Shown here: positions 51,979 to 64,000 of the stretch, in pieces | How positions within the stretch are numbered: the stretch's first letter is position 1 | Layout of the letters: every line of letters starts with the position of its first letter | Source of the DNA: Kalaharituber pfeilii | Taxonomy: Eukaryota > Ascomycota > Pezizomycetes > Pezizales > Pezizaceae | Length of the DNA stretch: 64,000 nt | Reading direction: 5' to 3' | Assembly: GCA_015179045.1 (NCBI GenBank) | Contig: WHUZ01000081.1 | Location: forward strand, 1 to 64,000 | Made by a program: the position numbers and the translations under genes | Notes under the pieces: model-generated | Seen by the model: only the letters and a program-made list of their open reading frames with translations | Told to the model about the DNA's origin: nothing | Databases searched by the model: none

Positions 51979-54648
51979 ATGAGAACCTTACAAGCGGTTA
52001 GATCCGCTTCCACCCCACTGCGGTACAGCTCATTGCGCGCGCTCCACATCTCTTCCCGAAATAATCGCATCCGCAGCTTCTCAAATGCCTTGAAATCTGC
52101 TACAGTGCCAGCGAGGCCAATCGTGGTGCCCTCCACATTAAGAGCTACCCCAACAGCATTGACGGTTATCTCTGGCAGACGGTATCAATCAGGTGCTGCA
52201 GCAGTGTAAGTTCTCGTTAACCAACTATACAGCCTTATAACTGCTAACCTTGCATTCCCGAAGTATTGAAGCTGCCGCCGATGGTGATAGCGTTGCGGTT
52301 GCCGCTCTTATTCAGAACATGGACCCGAAGGAGAAGCAACGAATAGAGAGAGTCAGAAACATCGGTATCGCTGTTGGTCTCTCTTCGGTACAATAGAAAC
52401 TATCCCACCAAAAAACTAATTCTTCGTCCCGTTTAGGCCCATATCGATTCCGGAAAAACAACCTGTACAGAACGTGTTCTCTTTTACACTGGCCGTATCC
52501 ATGCAATTCATGAAGTCCGTGGAAAAGATGCTGTTGGTGCAAAGATGGATTCCATGGAACTTGAGCGCGAAAAGGGGATTACCATTCAATCAGCTGCAAC
52601 ATTTTGCGACTGGACTCGCAAGAACTTGGAGACGGGAGAGGGTAAACAATTCCACATCAACTTGATCGATACGCCAGGACACATTGACTTCACAATTGAG
52701 GTCGAACGTGCACTGCGAGTGCTAGATGGTGCAGTTCTGATCTTGTGTGCGGTATCCGGAGTACAAAGTCAAACTACTACTGTTGATAGACAAATGAAGA
52801 GGTATAATGTACCCAGGATCAGTTTTATCAATAAGATGGATAGGATGGGTGCGAACCCCTTTAAAGCGGTAGAACAAATTAATTCCAAATTAAGGATAGC
52901 TGCTGCTGCTATACAAGTCCCAATTGGAACAGAAGATGCTTTCAAGGGTGTTGTTGATATCATCCGCATGAAGGCAATTTACAATGAAGGGCCGAGAGGC
53001 ATCAACATCGTTGAGTCTGACGAAATTCCCGAGGAAGTGAGGCAACTCGCTGAGCAAAAGAGGAAAGTCCTCATTGAAACTTTGGCCGACGTAGATGATG
53101 AAATTGCCGAAATATATTTGAGCGAGGAAATCCCAACTCCTGCACAGATCAAAGCGGCTATCCGGAGGGCCACAATCTCGTTGAAGTTCACCCCCGTCCT
53201 TATGGGTACAGCCCTTGGCGATACTTCCATCCAGCCAATGTTAGACGCTGTTTGCGACTATCTTCCCAATCCATCAGAAGTCAGAAATATGGCACTTGAC
53301 AGGCGGCGGGATGAAGCTCCTATTACCTTAATTCCCTATGATAGCCAGCCTTTTGTTGGATTGGCTTTCAAGTTGGAAGAAGGTAATTACGGTCAATTGA
53401 CATATATCAGGGTCTACCAGGGTTGCTTGAGGAGGGGTATGAATGTCGTCAATATAAGAAATCAAAAGAAGATCAAGGTTCCAAGGATTGTCCGAATGCA
53501 CGCAAATGAAATGGAGGACGTGGACCAGATCAGTGCAGGAGAAATCTGTGCGGTTTTTGGCGTTGACTGTGCTTCCGGCGATACTTTTACAGATGGCGCT
53601 GTAGCCTATACTATGGTGTGCTCTTGCTCTTTAGTCCGAACTCATGGCATCATCTGACTTTGTAAAATCATAGACTTCCATGTTCGTCCCTGAACCCGTC
53701 ATTTCGCTCTCCATCAAACCCAAGAACACGAAGGACACAGCCAACTTTTCCAAAGCCATCGCTCGTTTCCAGCGTGAAGATCCCACATTCAGAGTGCATG
53801 TTGACCCCGAGTCCCAAGAGACTATCATCTCTGGTATGGGTGAACTACATCTGGACATTTACGTTGAGCGAATGCGAAGAGAATACCGAGTAGATTGCGT
53901 CACTGGCCAGCCTCAAGTCGCATACAGAGAGACTATCATGGAAAAAACTCAGTTCGATCACACTTTGAAGAAACAGACTGGTGGTGCTGGTGATTATGCT
54001 AGAGTTGTCGGATACATGGAGCCCACTGGTAACCTTACGGAGAATAAATTTGAACATCAAGTCTTTGGTGGCAGCATATCTGAAAAGTTCTTGTTTGCTT
54101 GTGAGAAGGTTTTTCCACCGCTCTTGCAATCTCCTTATTCTGAAAGATAGTATAGGACTGATTCACGTATTTAGGGATTCATGAACTCCTGCGAAAAAGG
54201 CCCTCTCCTGGGCCACCGCGTCCTTGGAGCTCATATGGTCATCAACGACGGTGCTACTCATATGACCGATTCATCCGAAATGGCCTTCAAGATCGCCACC
54301 AGCCAAGCCTTCCGTAAAGCCTTCATGGCCGCCAAACCCACTGTTCTCGAGCCTCTTATGAAAGTCACCATCACCGCCCCTAACGAGTTTCAGGGTAACA
54401 TCGTCGGTTTGATGAACAAGCGCAACGCCGTCATCGAAGAAACAGATATTGGTGTTGAGGACTTTACGTTGTATGCTAATTGTTCGCTGAACCAGATGTT
54501 TGGGTTCAGTACGCAGTTGAGAGCGGCGACACAGGGTAAGGGAGAGTTTACGATGGAATTTAGTCATTATAGTCCAGCGGCACCGCAAGTACAGGCAGAG
54601 CTGGTGGCGAAGCACCAGAAGGAGTTGGCAGAAAAGCATAAGAAGTGA
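51979..54648 (+). CDS. MEF1: Mitochondrial translation elongation factor G (EF-G1)
   Basis: This GTPase moves the ribosome along mRNA in mitochondria. Five exons in phase give 807 residues: 51979-52205, 52264-52372, 52437-53615, 53674-54108 and 54175-54648. An Arg/Ser-rich N-terminus ([16 protein letters not shown]) is a likely mitochondrial targeting sequence. G1 is AHIDSGKTT, the switch region has [13 protein letters not shown]3 is DTPGHID and G4 is NKMDR. Domain II has [14 protein letters not shown], domain [23 protein letters not shown], and domain V ENVEDFTLY-like [13 protein letters not shown] with [21 protein letters not shown]. The second intron (52373-52436) has an unusual GTTGGT donor; splicing there gives the conserved [11 protein letters not shown]. 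The protein is intact. Confidence 0.96.
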
Positions 54649-55248
54649 GATGAGGGAAGTGGACTTATGATGAAGGGAAACGGGGCGGAGAGTGTATAAA
54701 TTTATTTATAGAACGGAAAAAGGTTGAAAAGGTAAATAAGTACACAAAAAAAAAAAAAGAAAATAATGAGAAAAACAAAATAAATATCAACCTCTAAGAA
54801 ACATCTCTCAAACACATAACCTCCACTTTTGGGTAGTCCCAACAAAGTTTAGTCGTCTAATAAGGCCTCCCTCCTTCCTTCTGACGTTGATACTTGACCA
54901 CACAACGAACAATACTTCAAATGGCCCATACTAACAGACTTGTCACCTAATTTTCATAGCTTCTGCAGTACAGATATGGTCACGTAATATAATAACCCTT
55001 TTAGCTCAATATCGACACCCACAGACAACATCCTTACAAACAGGCAGAGAACACGCATACACATGCATACACACAAAGATACAAATACTGAATTCAATAA
55101 GAAAAATACCGGGTTTTCTTCATCCTTTCCAGCCCTTCCATTTCTAATAACCTCCCTTCTTTCTACGACGCATAGTAGTAATTGGTAATCCAATCGATTG
55201 AATGCAACATAAGGATGCAACAATTTTAGGGCGTCTCTCAGCCTCCGC
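54649..55248. other. Convergent 3' regions of MEF1 and hexokinase
   Basis: An A-rich tract at 54745-54790 and AATAAA-like texts near 54775 could serve as 3'-end signals for MEF1. No gene is seen in the 600 bp between the two stop codons. Confidence 0.5.
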
Positions 55249-57248
55249 CTAGTTGGCTGAAGGAGTGGGTGGAATGAGGGAGTTCTTGCGCTTGACATTG
55301 ACACCGGCGTGAATGCCTTGCTTGATTCTCTGTAGTAGAGAAAAAGGAAAGGTGAGTATAATTCCACCAAGACTCTTGAATCAACATAGGGACCACGTAC
55401 GTTCAGCGTGAGGGCAGCAATTAATGCAGCACCAACACCGCTGCCGTCCTCTGCTGGAACGACCTGGATGGGTTCATTTTTGGTATCAATTTCAGGACCC
55501 CAGCCTGATTTCCCATTGTTAGCCATATTGAAATATTCTCAAAGGAGAGCTATACCAAAGATTTCTCTCAGAGCTTGGGCTTGACGCTCCTGGAAGTTTG
55601 GGTATTTATTGAAGACAGACCCATCAGCTCCTACATGGCAAGAAGTATACCCTTTCTTCTTGCAAATTGCAGCAATGCCACATGCAGACAGGCGAGCAGC
55701 ACGGGTGCCAATCAATTCTGCCAACCTTCGAATCAACTTTCTTTCAGGTTCAGTGGTACTAATTCCCAGCTTCTTCTCAAAAATCGATTGTACTTCCATA
55801 AGATTCTCCCAGGGGTCACTAGCCATGAATTAGTATTGTATCGATAGCGCCTGGAGAGGAACCTACCTTTCTACATCAGAGAGAAATGATGCATCTATCG
55901 AGTATTCCAATCCCAGCTTCGATACATCCTGGCCTTCAAATAGATGAACGTCCTTATTCTTGTGTAAATCCAAGAGCACCAATCGGAAGATTTCGCCTAG
56001 GTATAGACCAGCTACCATTTTCTCGAACAGCTGTTGCCCTTGTCTAGGGGAGGTCTTATCAATAATTACATCATAAATTGTTCGGGGAAGCACGAGTTTT
56101 TCATTGTCGAAAGCACCCCATTCGCAATTAATTGCTATTGGGAGTTTGGGGTCCAGCTTCATATGCTCCAATTTAGGAATACATCCTGCTTCCTCCATGT
56201 ATGCAGCATTACAACCTGTACCAAAAATGCATCCTATTTTGGTTTTATCGTCGGTGTATGCAGATGCAATAAGTGTCCCAGTTGTATCGTTGATCAAAGC
56301 AACGATTTTGACAGGTACACCCTGTCCCGAGTGTTAGCCAAAGTCAGTAAGGTCAAGATCAAATGCTACCTTTCTCTCCAAAGCTGCCTCGAATAATGGA
56401 ACAACATCTCGCCCCTCTACATTTTCAATATCAAATCCTTTGGTCCACCGCTGTAGAATACCATGATCGATAGCATGTTGCTCGCAAGGATATGAGAAGG
56501 TGAATCCCAGGGGCATTTCCTCCAAATCCTTCAAATCTTGATCATGGTTGGCAGCAAGAAATTGCTTGACGCATTCTGCCATATAATCCCATAACTGATC
56601 GCTGTCTCCAAGCTTAATCTCATCGGGCAAGCGATATTTAGATTGATAGATTTCAAATTGGCCCTTTTCTTCTGGAAGCTCAACCTCGCACACACGAAGA
56701 TTGGTTCCGCCCATATCGAGCGCCAGATAAGTACCACATTCTTCACCTGTCGGGTAGCCTATGACCCAAGTGGGGTTCATCGGCTATATCTCATCTCATG
56801 GTGCTTAGCATTCGTTGCAATGATTGGCTCAATTGCAGACAAGGGCTGAGTCTGGAGGAGCGCAAGCTTACAATGCTGCCACCTTCTTTTGACAGTCCTA
56901 TAAGGGTGTCAATGCTGAATTCTTGTCAAGCCATTGGCTGAATAATGTGACCTACCTTTTTCAAGCTCCGACACAAAACGATTCACGATGGCGTGCATCT
57001 TATTGATGTCTACAGTAAAGAGCTTCTCCAATTCGTGAATCGTGTCCATCAACTCTTTTGGAACATCGTGCATAGAGCCTAACCATCACCAAGCGAGCTA
57101 TCAGTTAAAGAAATTGCTCTCCAGTCCGTCGAGAAGTTCACGAAGCGGAAACGATGGCTGTTTTCAGGAGGGTAATAGATGAAATATTAGAAATTTGTTG
57201 AGCTTTACCTTTCCGGCTCGGTGTCCTTCTTCCAGTTGAGAGGTGCAT
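55249..57248 (-). CDS. Hexokinase
   Basis: This enzyme phosphorylates glucose and other hexoses with ATP at the entry to glycolysis. Eight exons in phase give 501 residues. In transcript order they are 57248-57209, 57078-56956, 56897-56872 (26 nt), 56783-56370, 56321-55867, 55818-55556, 55504-55401 and 55329-55249. The start is a short exon (MHLSTGRRTPSRK) joined to GSMHDVPKELMD, as in fungal hexokinases. Motifs are ALDMGGTNLRV (phosphate 1), PLGFTFSYPCEQ and LQRWTKGF (sugar binding), ALINDTTGTLIA with the catalytic Asp, CIFGTGCNAAYMEE, INCEWGAF and DGSGVGAALIAALTLN (ATP/adenosine side). The C-terminus is short and polar. The sequence resembles hexokinases more than fungal glucokinases, but substrate range cannot be settled here. 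Confidence 0.95.
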
Positions 57249-60200
57249 TTTGACGTTTTTGCTATGTTCAATAGGCTACGTGAGGTTCTGGATGATGATT
57301 CCTGAAACTCTGGATGACTTTGGCAAGAGTTAACAAATGTATTCTTGCTGATACCAATCAGCACTTTGACAAAGAGGCGCCTCGTTCGAGATTACTACAG
57401 TAGCAACGTGAGTAATCAAGCAATACCTTAGCGGGGGGAGCCGTTGAGGATCGGCAGGTGAGGGGTGCTGGTACGTACTGACGGTATCTGGTACAGAAAG
57501 CCACAAACCGATTGAGCAAGCGACGAGAGATGAGCGTACAGCGTGTAAAAATTCGAATGAGCTGCTGGGACCTCCAAGTCTGTCGAGACCCGCTGGCGAA
57601 TTGCAGATCTGAAGTGTCTACAGGTAGCCTACTTAGATATTCTTAAGCTCCAGCAGTCGAAAGGTGGGGGTGGATGCGTATGGCTCTTGGTTGAGCTATA
57701 CTGCTTTCTGTGAGCGCTTCTAGGCAGACAAGGGGCCGTTGCATCTGCATACAGTACCTCTGACTCGCCGGATGCACCTCAGATGCGGCGGCACACTACG
57801 GCGACCTAACGGGAGCGGCAGTGGGGTCAATCAGTAGCTGTGAGTGGGCTATAGGGTTGTGCGTTGACGAGGGCGTATCGGGGAGGATGAAGGAGGATGA
57901 GGTGACCTTTGGTGCAGCAGAGGGTACCATGCGCTCCTCCTCTGGCAGGTGCCTTTCTGTCTCAAGATCTGCCCAGCCTCGTGCTCGCTCACCTGAGTCC
58001 TCGATGCATATCGGCGACCGATTCAGCAGAGGGTGGGGCACTGGCTTGCGACCAGTCCATCTGCCCCCGCCTTATCAACGCACCCGAGTGCCTCTCTGCC
58101 ACGCCGCAGCAGCAGATCGTTCTTGATGTATTCAAAAGCCTCTGCATCCGAATGGCGGCTCAGACCGAATGCCAAACGTATTTATTAACCCAACAATTCA
58201 GTTTATTACAGTAGCAATTCCAAGTTCAGAGGTGAGGATAGGTTGGCAACTGATCTCGCACCAGTTGGCAGCCAGGAGGAAGATAAGTACTAGTAAGTAG
58301 AACTGCGAATAATCGCTCATATATATATACACGAACTACCATTAACGCAGATTTCTCGTAAGGTTGCCAGAGATGATACAAAGTGCCTCAATTCCGAACC
58401 AAACTATGCACGGTGCTGGGTTGTACTTGCCCCATTGTCGTTATACTGTTATCCATGTTCAGGGACAACTGTATGGATCCTCTAAAGTTTTATTCAATTG
58501 CTGCACGCTTAACCAGCTCTACAACTGCACCCTGATTACTCCATATAAAATATTGCGCTTTCTATATACATACAATGAGTTGATGGCCCAAAATACCGCT
58601 ATCATGAATTCCTGGATCACAAACACATTCTAGCCATTATCACTCAAGAAAAAGCAAATTAACATCCAATGATTCTGCAAGCCTTCAATCTCACATGGCT
58701 CCTCACGAGTACGGTGAATGAGGCGTACATCCAAAGGTTTATTGCTCGTTGCTGAGGGTGAATGGTGAGACTAGGAGTACCCCGATACTGCTCATCTAGT
58801 CACAGAAAATTCGTTACATTTCACAGAGAATACCAAATGTGTCTCAACCCATATGCCGTCGCCTCAGAGCACAAAATATCACACATGGGCAGTCGCTGAA
58901 AGGGGCGTCGCGGCCTGTGAAATCGCATATCGTTGCGTTTTCTCTTTTTTCTTAATAAAAAAAATTTAGCCCCTGCCCTCTTTTTTTCTCCCTATTATTG
59001 TTCTGTCGTTTTGTTTTATACCCTAGAATATGCGAACGAGTCTGGGGTGCAGGTTGCGCGACACGTGGAACAGGGTCTTGTCACTTCGGCAACTTGCGAT
59101 GGCCGACGAACTAGGAAACAGCAATTAATATTACCAGGGCTGATACCGTTATTTTAACTGAGTTTCCGTAAGTTTCCTATCACATTAGGTTACTTTCCAG
59201 AATGTTTCACGCAACTTAGACCCCTATCCAGAAAACATTTGATTGTGTGCAGGCTTCAGAGCTATTGGAGGCTCCCGAAATTGAACCTCGATATCCCCGA
59301 GATCCACAGCTCCCCTTCTGGAGTAGAGGAACTTGCTAGACCCAGGATCAGGGACGGTGTCGACTCAAAATCGACATGGATTGTAGAAGGCCGCTAGAAA
59401 AACTCGTGGAACAATCACGCTCTCGGGATTTATCGTTTTCTCCAAAGTATTAAGGGTTCATCATCATTTCAGCACAACTTATCCAGGCCCACGTATATAG
59501 CTAGTTACAGGGTAAATGGTCGCTTATTCTCCCGATTCAATGATGTTTCTCTACAAACGATGCCTCTTGAATGTGGGTTAACTGCTCTCCATCTAAAGCA
59601 GCTCTGCTGTGATACAGGTTCTCGTACGGCCACGAAGGCCGCAAATAATAGTCAGGGCACGAGAACGTGTGATACCCTGACATATTACGGTATTTATCCA
59701 GCACATAATTCCCTTCAGCACTAATCCATATGTCCCCAATTTTCTTGTACCTAGAAACCTTTAGCTGCGATGCATAAGCGCTTTCAGCATGTGCTAGATA
59801 GATAGTTCCCTCAAGTAGAGCTCACTATTTGTCAAATTAGAGGCCAAAGACATGTCGCCCTCACACAGGCTGACAGCACGGATCAGATTAAGTGCCTGCT
59901 TGCCTGCATGGCGTCGGCCAGAAAATTCACACACCGTTCCGAGATTTGGTTTGTCTAGGGTTGATTTAGGCTCACAACGATGCCCCCACGAAGGTCCAAC
60001 ACATGCATATGCGGATATGATTGGCAGTGCATCGCATGTGTCTACCATGATCTTGGGTTCCAATGAACGATCTTCAACACAAAGCACGGTGAGCATGGCT
60101 GGTGAACAGGAACGCTGTGGGGGAATAACGCGGACTTGACTTCCAAACTAGCCATTAGTGTACCTTGCCTAAAAAGCTTTGGACTCTGCCTCATCTCCAA

Positions 60201-60420
60201 GGTTGTGCACAGAGCTTTCGCCGCCAGTTTACAGTCTCATAGCACATGTTGTTAAATGAGTTGAGCTGGGATTCGCAGCTGCTTGTCGTTACCGAACCGG
60301 AGGTTCGGCACTGTTAGTAATTGTGCATTGCAAAAAAACATTGTCTAATACCCCCCAGGCTGTTTCAAGTGCTAATTTCCCAAGTTGCAAGTGAACTGGG
60401 CCTGTGGTTGTTGAGATCTG
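57249..60420. other. 3.2 kb without a supported gene
   Basis: The first few hundred bases are the hexokinase upstream region. Open tracts at 57796-58214 and, on the minus strand, 59794-60096 (100 codons with six Cys) lack recognisable domains and clear introns. A (ta)n tract is at 58320-58331. Nothing more can be supported. Confidence 0.45.
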
Positions 60421-60429
60421 TTCTACAGG

Positions 60430-60759
60430 GTTGGGGCTTCCTTTCTTTTTTCCATATTTGCTTTTTTTCCAAAATTTTTATTTTCTTCCTTTTCGCTTTC
60501 TCAGCAATTGGCGCATGCGTGCCGACACCAAAAAGACACGCACGAAGAAGCATTTTCAACGATCATCTCGCGGGTATATAAGAAACTACACCATCCCATC
60601 ATTTCAGCTCTCCTTCGCTTTGCTCCAGAGCTGTCTACGTATACTAAAGTCGAGATCACTCCCATTCATATTAAACTCATTCGATTTCATCCTATTTCAA
60701 ATCTGATTATCGTCATATAGTCCAAGCACTTCAAAATCTTACCTTGAAAACAACCCACA
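60430..60759 (+). promoter_or_regulatory. Promoter and leader of a small gene
   Basis: A long pyrimidine-rich tract (60430-60505) is followed by a TATA box (gggtatataag, 60572-60582). About 180 bp of CT-rich leader ends in caacccacaATG. This layout is typical of strongly expressed fungal genes. Confidence 0.6.
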
Positions 60760-60918
60760 ATGTCTCCAAGATTGGTTGCTGCTCGTTCTAAGCTCACTCC
60801 TCTCCTCATCGTCAACGGAAACAAGCCTTATCCTCCAGCTCCACCACCATCTCCAGTCGATGCTAAATTCCCCTCAACTGACCTTCCTATGCTCTCTCCG
60901 CCATCACCTCGGTCGTAA
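60760..60918 (+). CDS. Small Pro-rich protein of 52 residues
   Basis: ATG at 60760 follows a good leader and start context (cacaATG). The product is basic at first (MSPRLVAARSKLTPLL) and then Pro/Ser-rich (KPYPPAPPPSPVD ... MLSPPSPRS) and ends at TAA 60916-60918. I do not recognise a family. An ATG follows the stop directly in the same frame, opening a second short reading frame that runs across a well-formed intron. This is either a two-ORF transcript, a read-through product or a nonsense mutation in a longer protein. Support is the promoter layout and the downstream intron, not homology. Confidence 0.5.
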   Translation: MSPRLVAARSKLTPLLIVNGNKPYPPAPPPSPVDAKFPSTDLPMLSPPSPRS

Positions 60919-61074
60919 ATGTTCGGCCGCAGATTGTGGAGGAGGGGTTACATCGTTTGTCGTTGGTTCTTTGCCTTGCTTTCAGGTGAGAAATTTCTTC
61001 AGGATTTGTAATATTGAAATTCTTAAATTCTAACTTTTTTAGTTGAATTCTACAGCACCCATTGGATGACTTGA
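60919..61074 (+). CDS. Second short ORF of the same transcript (33 residues, spliced)
   Basis: ATG at 60919 directly follows the TAA of the 52-codon ORF in the same frame. Exon 60919-60985, intron 60986-61042 (GTGAGA donor, CTAAC branch site, TTTTTTAG acceptor) and exon 61043-61074 give MFGRRLWRRGYIVCRWFFALL and a short polar end. It has Arg-rich then aromatic/hydrophobic character, perhaps membrane-seeking. No family is known to me. Confidence 0.35.
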
Positions 61075-64000
61075 ATCACTTTCTCAGCATCTGCATATGC
61101 CTACATCTATTCGACTCAGCTCTAATCTACATTTCACCAACTGCACCTCACACCAGCTACTTCTTGCGAATTTCTTTTGTATAGTTCATATTCATCGGCG
61201 CAACTATCATAAATCGGATTTGGAGTTTTTTACCTTATCTTTTTTTCTTTTTTCTGTTTCGTTTTTGCTTTTGCCATCGATGAAAAAAAGAAGTCTTTAG
61301 AGGGTTGGGGATGACGAAAAAAGTATTGATTGCCGCTGGAGCATTAGCTCCCTCTTTTGCTCTTTCAGTTGGACCTGGGAGCCCACTTTTGTTTTTTGCT
61401 TTTGCAATAATAATGGATGGAACGGTCTTAGTCTTCCTCCGGATATGATCATTGTAATGGTGTAACATTCAGCGTCGGCGTCCTTCCTTATTTCTCTTCC
61501 TTCTATATGCTACACATTCCTAGTTCCTCCCTCACGCACTCTCCTTGCCCACGAAGCTGGGGGGCAAGGTGTGGGAGTGGGGCATTGGGGAATGTTGGTC
61601 GGCGAGGTATTGATTTTGCTTGTATATCTGCTTTCGATTGATATTCATTCGCTACTTAATTTCTTTTTCTTCTTTTTTTTCTTTTCTTTTCTTTTTTTTT
61701 ACATGTGGGTATTTTTTCCTTGCTTGCGTGCACTTCTCTTTTTCGCCAGACACTTACTCGCTACTAGTATATATATAAAATATACAAAAACAGTGTAAAA
61801 AATGATTCTTATCTGTTTTCGTCCATCATCATCATCATCATCATCCCCAAAGTTCAATTGGGCCGTTTGCGAAGCATCAAGACGAAGTGAGGTGAACGAT
61901 TGTCCATTCAACGTGAACCCGTCCGACGCATGCATCCCGCTCTTCACAGTACCATGTTTGTACAGCTGCAGCTGCAGCTGCAACGTGCCTTACTTCCCCC
62001 ACAATTTTATTGGGCGTGGGTCGTGGAGGAGAGACAGGATGGGGCGCTACAATAAAATACTTGGTCACGTCGTATGTGCACCGAGATCTCGATTTCCGCT
62101 TGGGCCCGATCCTGTGCGTTGAATCTAATATGTATGGACTGGGGGCACAAGCTTAGTAGTAATGTAGGCTTGGCTACGAATGAATTATGGAGCAGCGTCG
62201 CACTGGAGAGGGCAAAGAGAAAAGGGAAGTACAGGTGAAGGTGGCTATATTGAAGGCCAAGAATCAAACTGGTTTTCTTCACGATAGCTAATTTTCACTA
62301 TAGCATGGGCACTTTCCTCATCTATGTACGAAGAATCTCTTCACCATAGCCTACAAAGAAGTTCATTATAGCCAGGCTCGCCTAGAGTGCCGACTGGGTG
62401 GAGTTACAAGGTGCGTCGCGGGGGACTTGAGGGTGGGTTGTGCTAGGTGATCATTGCATACACGGTGTGTCTACGAAAAGTCTCAGGACGAAAAAGTTGC
62501 AACTACCCAATTAGGATAGCCTACTGTAACGCTTCAAGAGCTTGGCCGACCCCGAACAAGGACGAACTCACATACACTTCTAAGTCTTATCCTATCCACA
62601 TATCGATTCAGAGTTGCTCCAGCATACCTTCCCAATGGTTTAGAACTCGGTCAGGATCAATTTCAAGCCCATAGCGGCCTGAGCTATCCACTCCACACAA
62701 CTCTGATCAGCGTTCCAGGGGCGGGAGAACGGGCACACCGATAGAGAATACTTAACACGGCAAGTATTAGCACAACTGGTCCGGGAGTGGACACTTACGT
62801 AAGTTAATATCGATATCTGCTAGGCTGACTGTCATCGTTTAACCTACTAAGTTTTTATAATAGCTTCCAATGCCGAATATTTCATGATAAATATTGTGTC
62901 AGATTGATGGACTTCATCAGCACTATACCCTTCACGTATTCATGGAATCTCTCCTTCTCCCTTCCACCCTTCATCTTCCAATTCCAATTCCCTAACACCG
63001 ATAGAGCCCCCCACACATTCCTCGATCCAGAATCTGAGGCTGCGATGACAGGCATGCTGCTTACCCTGATGGTTCTGATGTGGCGATGATTTGCGTTCAA
63101 TGCGTGAAACTGGCGGCCTGTCAATGGATAGAGTTCTCGATTGTCTCGAAATTCAGACAAGCAAACGGGGTGAAAGACAAGAAAAACAAATTAGAAATCA
63201 ATATGAGATGCAACAGGCCTTTTTTTTGCGGAGTGCAGTTGGCTAGCCCACAGTGGGTAGCCCGTTTGTGGTCAGTATTCAATACTTGATGTGCTGGCAG
63301 TTGTTCAAAGCGAGGAAATGCATTAGGATTGGGATACTTACATACCATCTCTGCTGCACGCACGTTTACTGCATGATGCGGAGTCACTATATTGGATATA
63401 CTTAATGCGACCGGATCCGGGGCAACACTCTTTCTGCTTGCTGCTACTCTGCTCCGTCACTCCATTACTCGACCGCAAATGTATCGTGAGCGGCTGCGCA
63501 TTCACCCGTTTGATGCCCCAAATCCACATTCAATAAGCAGATCGAGCTTACTCTCATCCCCATCCAGCCCAATTTCCATTCTTTACCCATGAAGTCACAC
63601 CTCGCCTCCAGTCTCATCCCTTTAACGGCACGATTATATAGGAATGGCTGCGGATCGAATAAACAGCCCCGTCCTTTTACATTTATAACCCGGACCGCAA
63701 ATTACTTATCAGTCTCGATCTCAATGGATGCTATGTCAAAAGATGTCTAATCGCCCTGTCCTCGCACTTATATCCCCTTCCCCCCGTACCTCTCAAAGAA
63801 TAGGTTGCTTGATTTGGTATATCACCACCACTGTCCATGCAATGCTGGCGACAGCTCCTCCGAGCCATAGGCCAGAAAAGGCGTTGGTGGGCGCGACCTG
63901 GAGGGGACATACTGACGGCACGGCACGAGAGTGCAGGTTGTCCAGTTGGCAAATGTGAGGCTGGCGTCTCCGAAGACTTGTTTTCTTTTTTCTCTTTGTA
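61075..64000. other. 2.9 kb without a supported gene
   Basis: Contains T-rich tracts (61660-61700), a (CAT)n run at 61825-61845 and an agctgcagctgcagctgca run at 61966-61984. Open tracts on both strands up to 110 codons show no recognisable domain. The plausible 3' end of the small gene falls at the left edge. Confidence 0.45.

Noticed and set aside
59794..60096. 100-codon minus-strand frame with six Cys as a possible secreted protein
   Set aside because: No signal peptide, no recognisable cysteine spacing and an equally long frame on the other strand; support is too weak.
62465..62490. Possible mariner terminus (tacgaaaagtctcaggac)
   Set aside because: A similar text occurs at 41072, but no inverted partner, TA duplication or transposase is visible at either place.

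Overview
This is nuclear DNA from a filamentous ascomycete-type fungus (Pezizomycotina-like). Coding genes have several 45-65 bp introns with CTAAC-type branch points, a PsuG-PfkB fusion of fungal layout is present, and the transposons are fungal LINEs, chromoviruses and Pogo. The load of nested retrotransposons resembles TE-rich genomes such as truffles or powdery mildews. No species can be named from the sequence alone.

Positions 1-36,300 are a transposon graveyard. Three copies of one LINE-type ORF1 occur, two head to tail at the left edge and one intact near 31.4 kb. An L1/Tx1-like LINE (LINE-A, about 2.7-16.2 kb) is broken by at least seven later events, most with exact target-site duplications. 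The deepest stack is four levels: LINE-A holds a Tad-type LINE-B (8435-13735), which holds a Pogo DNA transposon (9355-12237), which holds a LINE-C 3' end (10588-10920). To the right are three Ty3/gypsy chromovirus copies (one minus, one plus, one minus with a 765-codon ORF), a hAT-type element with 8-bp duplications, a shrunken Pogo copy, more LINE-C insertions, minisatellites and a probable Helitron remnant. Just upstream of the LINE-A 5' region is a 50-nt sequence that folds as a type I hammerhead ribozyme; this is the most unusual element seen.

Positions 36,890-46,863 are transitional. They hold a P-loop gene resembling Crinkler/RHS-type proteins with one frameshift, a Nop13-like RRM pseudogene, a pseudouridine-catabolism PsuG-PfkB fusion pseudogene that keeps two GC-AG introns, and OST1 (ribophorin I) with one apparent homopolymer frameshift.

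Positions 47,503-57,248 are a compact housekeeping block with intact spliced genes: an ABHD12-type hydrolase, N-myristoyltransferase, mitochondrial elongation factor G and hexokinase. They act in lipid or ester hydrolysis at a membrane, protein lipidation, mitochondrial translation and glycolytic entry, and show no operon-like logic. From 57.3 kb to the end I recognise only one probable small gene with a good promoter (60,760); the rest has no supported gene.
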